From assembly GCA_038496445.1 (NCBI GenBank), contig JALMLS010000023.1, positions 1 through 21,894 of the forward strand: 21,894 nucleotides of DNA, in the 5' to 3' direction. The notes under the pieces were generated by a model, which did no database searches, had not been told where the DNA came from, and saw nothing but the letters and a program-made list of their open reading frames with translations. The stretch comes from Trichosphaerium sp. ATCC 40318. Its lineage: Eukaryota > Discosea > Flabellinia > Trichosidae. The translations under genes and the position numbers were made by a program. Each line of letters begins with the position of its first letter. Positions within the stretch are counted from its first letter, which is position 1. Positions 20,269 through 21,894 of this stretch are shown in pieces.

Positions 20269-21793
20269 TCATTCTTCATCTTTCTTGAACAAAAATTTCA
20301 CTACATCATTGGAGGGTACAACAACAGTAATAGCCTCCTTATCAAACACTGAAAAGTATTCTTTTCCTGCGTTGATTATAACACCAACTCCTCTGCTGTA
20401 AGCGTGTCCAAAAACATCTAAAATATTGTCAGTTTGGAGAGGAAACAAGGGAGAAAAAAAAAAAGGGATATGTGAAACATACCGTCCATCTTAACTACAC
20501 GCGTTTTCTTTTTGTTGTCAGTGTGCACTAAATGTGCGCCGAACCAAAGAGCATAACTTTCTGTTGTAAAGGCAACTATATTTTCATCCTGACCTCGAAT
20601 CAAATCTATGTCATGTTCTTCCAAGTTTTCTTTGATTAATACATAGTAATTAAAACTGGCAGTCAATTTTCTTGTTGCCTAAATGAACAGAGATTAGTGC
20701 TCGTTCGCTACCATACACTACCATACCTCATCTTTTAAAGTGGGACTGGCTCTTATTTGTGATTCAAGAAGAGTGCTAGAGGCATCCACTTTAAAATTAG
20801 AAAGCTATCATTTTCTATTAGTACACGTGATATCCTTTATGTCCTTTAAATTGCACCTCAGAGATCTGGCTACTGAACCTATGATTTGATCCAAAATCTA
20901 TATGCAATGTAACGTCTTCTTTCTTGCTTTGTGCGTGTTGTACAAGGTACGGCCAAACTTCAAAAGCAAGTTTCTTTCCAGTCATAATTTGTAAATTCTT
21001 TGTACTTGCAAAGTCAGCAAACGAAACTACATCAAATATCCTTTAGTTGAATCCTAAGGTAACCATGAAACTCACCTGGAAATAAATCAAGTCCATCCAA
21101 TTGTTTTTGCACTGCTTGGTACGCTTGTGTACTGGAAAAAGCGAAATATAAATCTACAACGTGTCAGTCCTGTAAAAAAAGCCCAGTCATTTCAGCCCAT
21201 TTTCTCGTACGTTTCTTTTCAAATGGCGTAAAAAGCGGTAGATCCTTCGTTCTTGATTGTAGCACTACCCAGCTATGCGTTTTATTAGAAAAAGAGCAAA
21301 ATGTCAAGTCAACAATAACGTACCTTGGATACTTCGCTATTTCTCTATGTACTTGCGTTCTGATGGAGTAGGCTAACCAAAATGCTTCATTGACACCCTC
21401 AACTCCTTCAGCAACCGTTATGTCCTACCTAATTAGCGCGTCATCGCTACAATATTGTAGTTACCTTCTTTAGCTGGTCTCGTGTAGCAATAACTTGCTT
21501 TGTTAACCTAACAATACTTAAACCATCGTCAAGCGCTCTCTGTATTAACGAAAACGCGTTTGACACTGTAGGTGCGACTTTTAAGTTTTCTGAGTTCATA
21601 CCCCGTTTTTGATAGCTTGTGGGCGTTAACAATGGCTATTTAATGCGTAGGTACCCTTCTGTGTTTGTAAAGAATGCGCCAAATTACTATTTCTGAATTT
21701 CAAATAGTCTTCATCTTTGGGTTGTGGTAGTACTGAATCCGCTGTAGTATCAACAAATATCGTTCTATGAGAAATTCGAGTGCTCTTGGCCAT
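20269..21793 (-). CDS. Unrecognised conserved-looking protein, 365 residues
   Basis: Nine exons give 365 residues with all phases consistent: 21793-21655, 21589-21465, 21424-21324, 21272-21211, 21153-21076, 21026-20857, 20804-20727, 20678-20483, 20417-20269. Composition is that of a normal globular, mainly cytosolic protein with no signal peptide or membrane span. The N-terminal third is helical (SNAFSLIQRALDDGLSIVRL, EGVNEAFWLAYSIRTQ). The rest alternates strands and helices (DVTLHIDFGSNHRFSS, NIVAFTTESYALWFGAHLVH, GVGVIINAGKEYFSVF, ITVVVPSNDVVKFLF). I do not recognise the family; ordinary codon variety and the beta-rich C-terminus suggest a real, folded product. It converges on the coiled-coil gene with 41 bp between stops. 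The start is the first in-frame ATG; only about 100 bp of upstream sequence is in the window. Confidence 0.8.
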
Positions 21794-21894
21794 AACACAA
21801 CGCCTACTCCCTTGTAGAAGCATTTATTACGCTTTAACAGAGCCAAAGCAACAAGTAAACGGTTATACACAAGTCAAGTGATTCAGGTGGAAAA
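21794..21894. other. Upstream flank at the right window edge
   Basis: These 101 bp precede the start of the minus-strand gene. Nothing recognisable is present apart from presumed promoter/5' UTR sequence. Confidence 0.5.

Overview
This is nuclear DNA from a eukaryote with a very compact, AT-rich genome. Genes lie 41 to about 440 bp apart on alternating strands and are cut by many tiny spliceosomal introns. I assembled nine protein genes exon by exon. All exon phases add up, and the eight complete models end on a stop with a length divisible by three. They contain 85 complete introns of 30-134 nt. All can be read as GT-AG except two that appear to be GC-AG. The code looks standard; TAA and TGA are the stops used. 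The host is probably a unicellular eukaryote with microtubule-organising and Golgi machinery (TBCCD1, Rab6, tubulin, flippase). I cannot place the lineage from sequence alone.

Layout, left to right: a P4-type ATPase (lipid flippase, minus, 3' end cut by the window edge, 1-4444); a strongly diverged beta-tubulin (minus, 4629-6402); a five-repeat 'DWY' protein of unknown function (plus, 6703-8271); an N-terminal FYVE-finger protein with a long charged tail (minus, 8398-10414); a TBCCD1 orthologue (plus, 10852-12921); a Rab6-type GTPase (minus, 13058-14165); a NOL11-like ribosome-biogenesis WD protein (plus, 14381-17307); a Lys/Glu-rich coiled-coil protein (plus, 17577-20227); and an unrecognised 365-residue protein (minus, 20269-21793). 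No tRNA, rRNA, transposon or CRISPR array was seen.

There is no operon logic. Still, TBCCD1 (centrosome/Golgi positioning), Rab6 (Golgi traffic), a P4 flippase (often Golgi/endosomal), a FYVE protein (endosomal PI3P) and a tubulin all belong to endomembrane or microtubule biology. This may be coincidence.

The most interesting signals are: (1) a 5' splice-site preference for GTAC, often GTACG, instead of GTAAG/GTATG; (2) the DWY-repeat gene, whose first three repeats each carry two phase-2 introns at matching positions, so the repeats spread as intron-bearing exon pairs; (3) a divergent beta-tubulin with altered N-terminal motifs and no acidic tail; (4) an 11-bp stem in the longest intron (Rab6 intron 1) that would bury the likely branch point; (5) a Rab6-type protein ending in a CaaX-like box.
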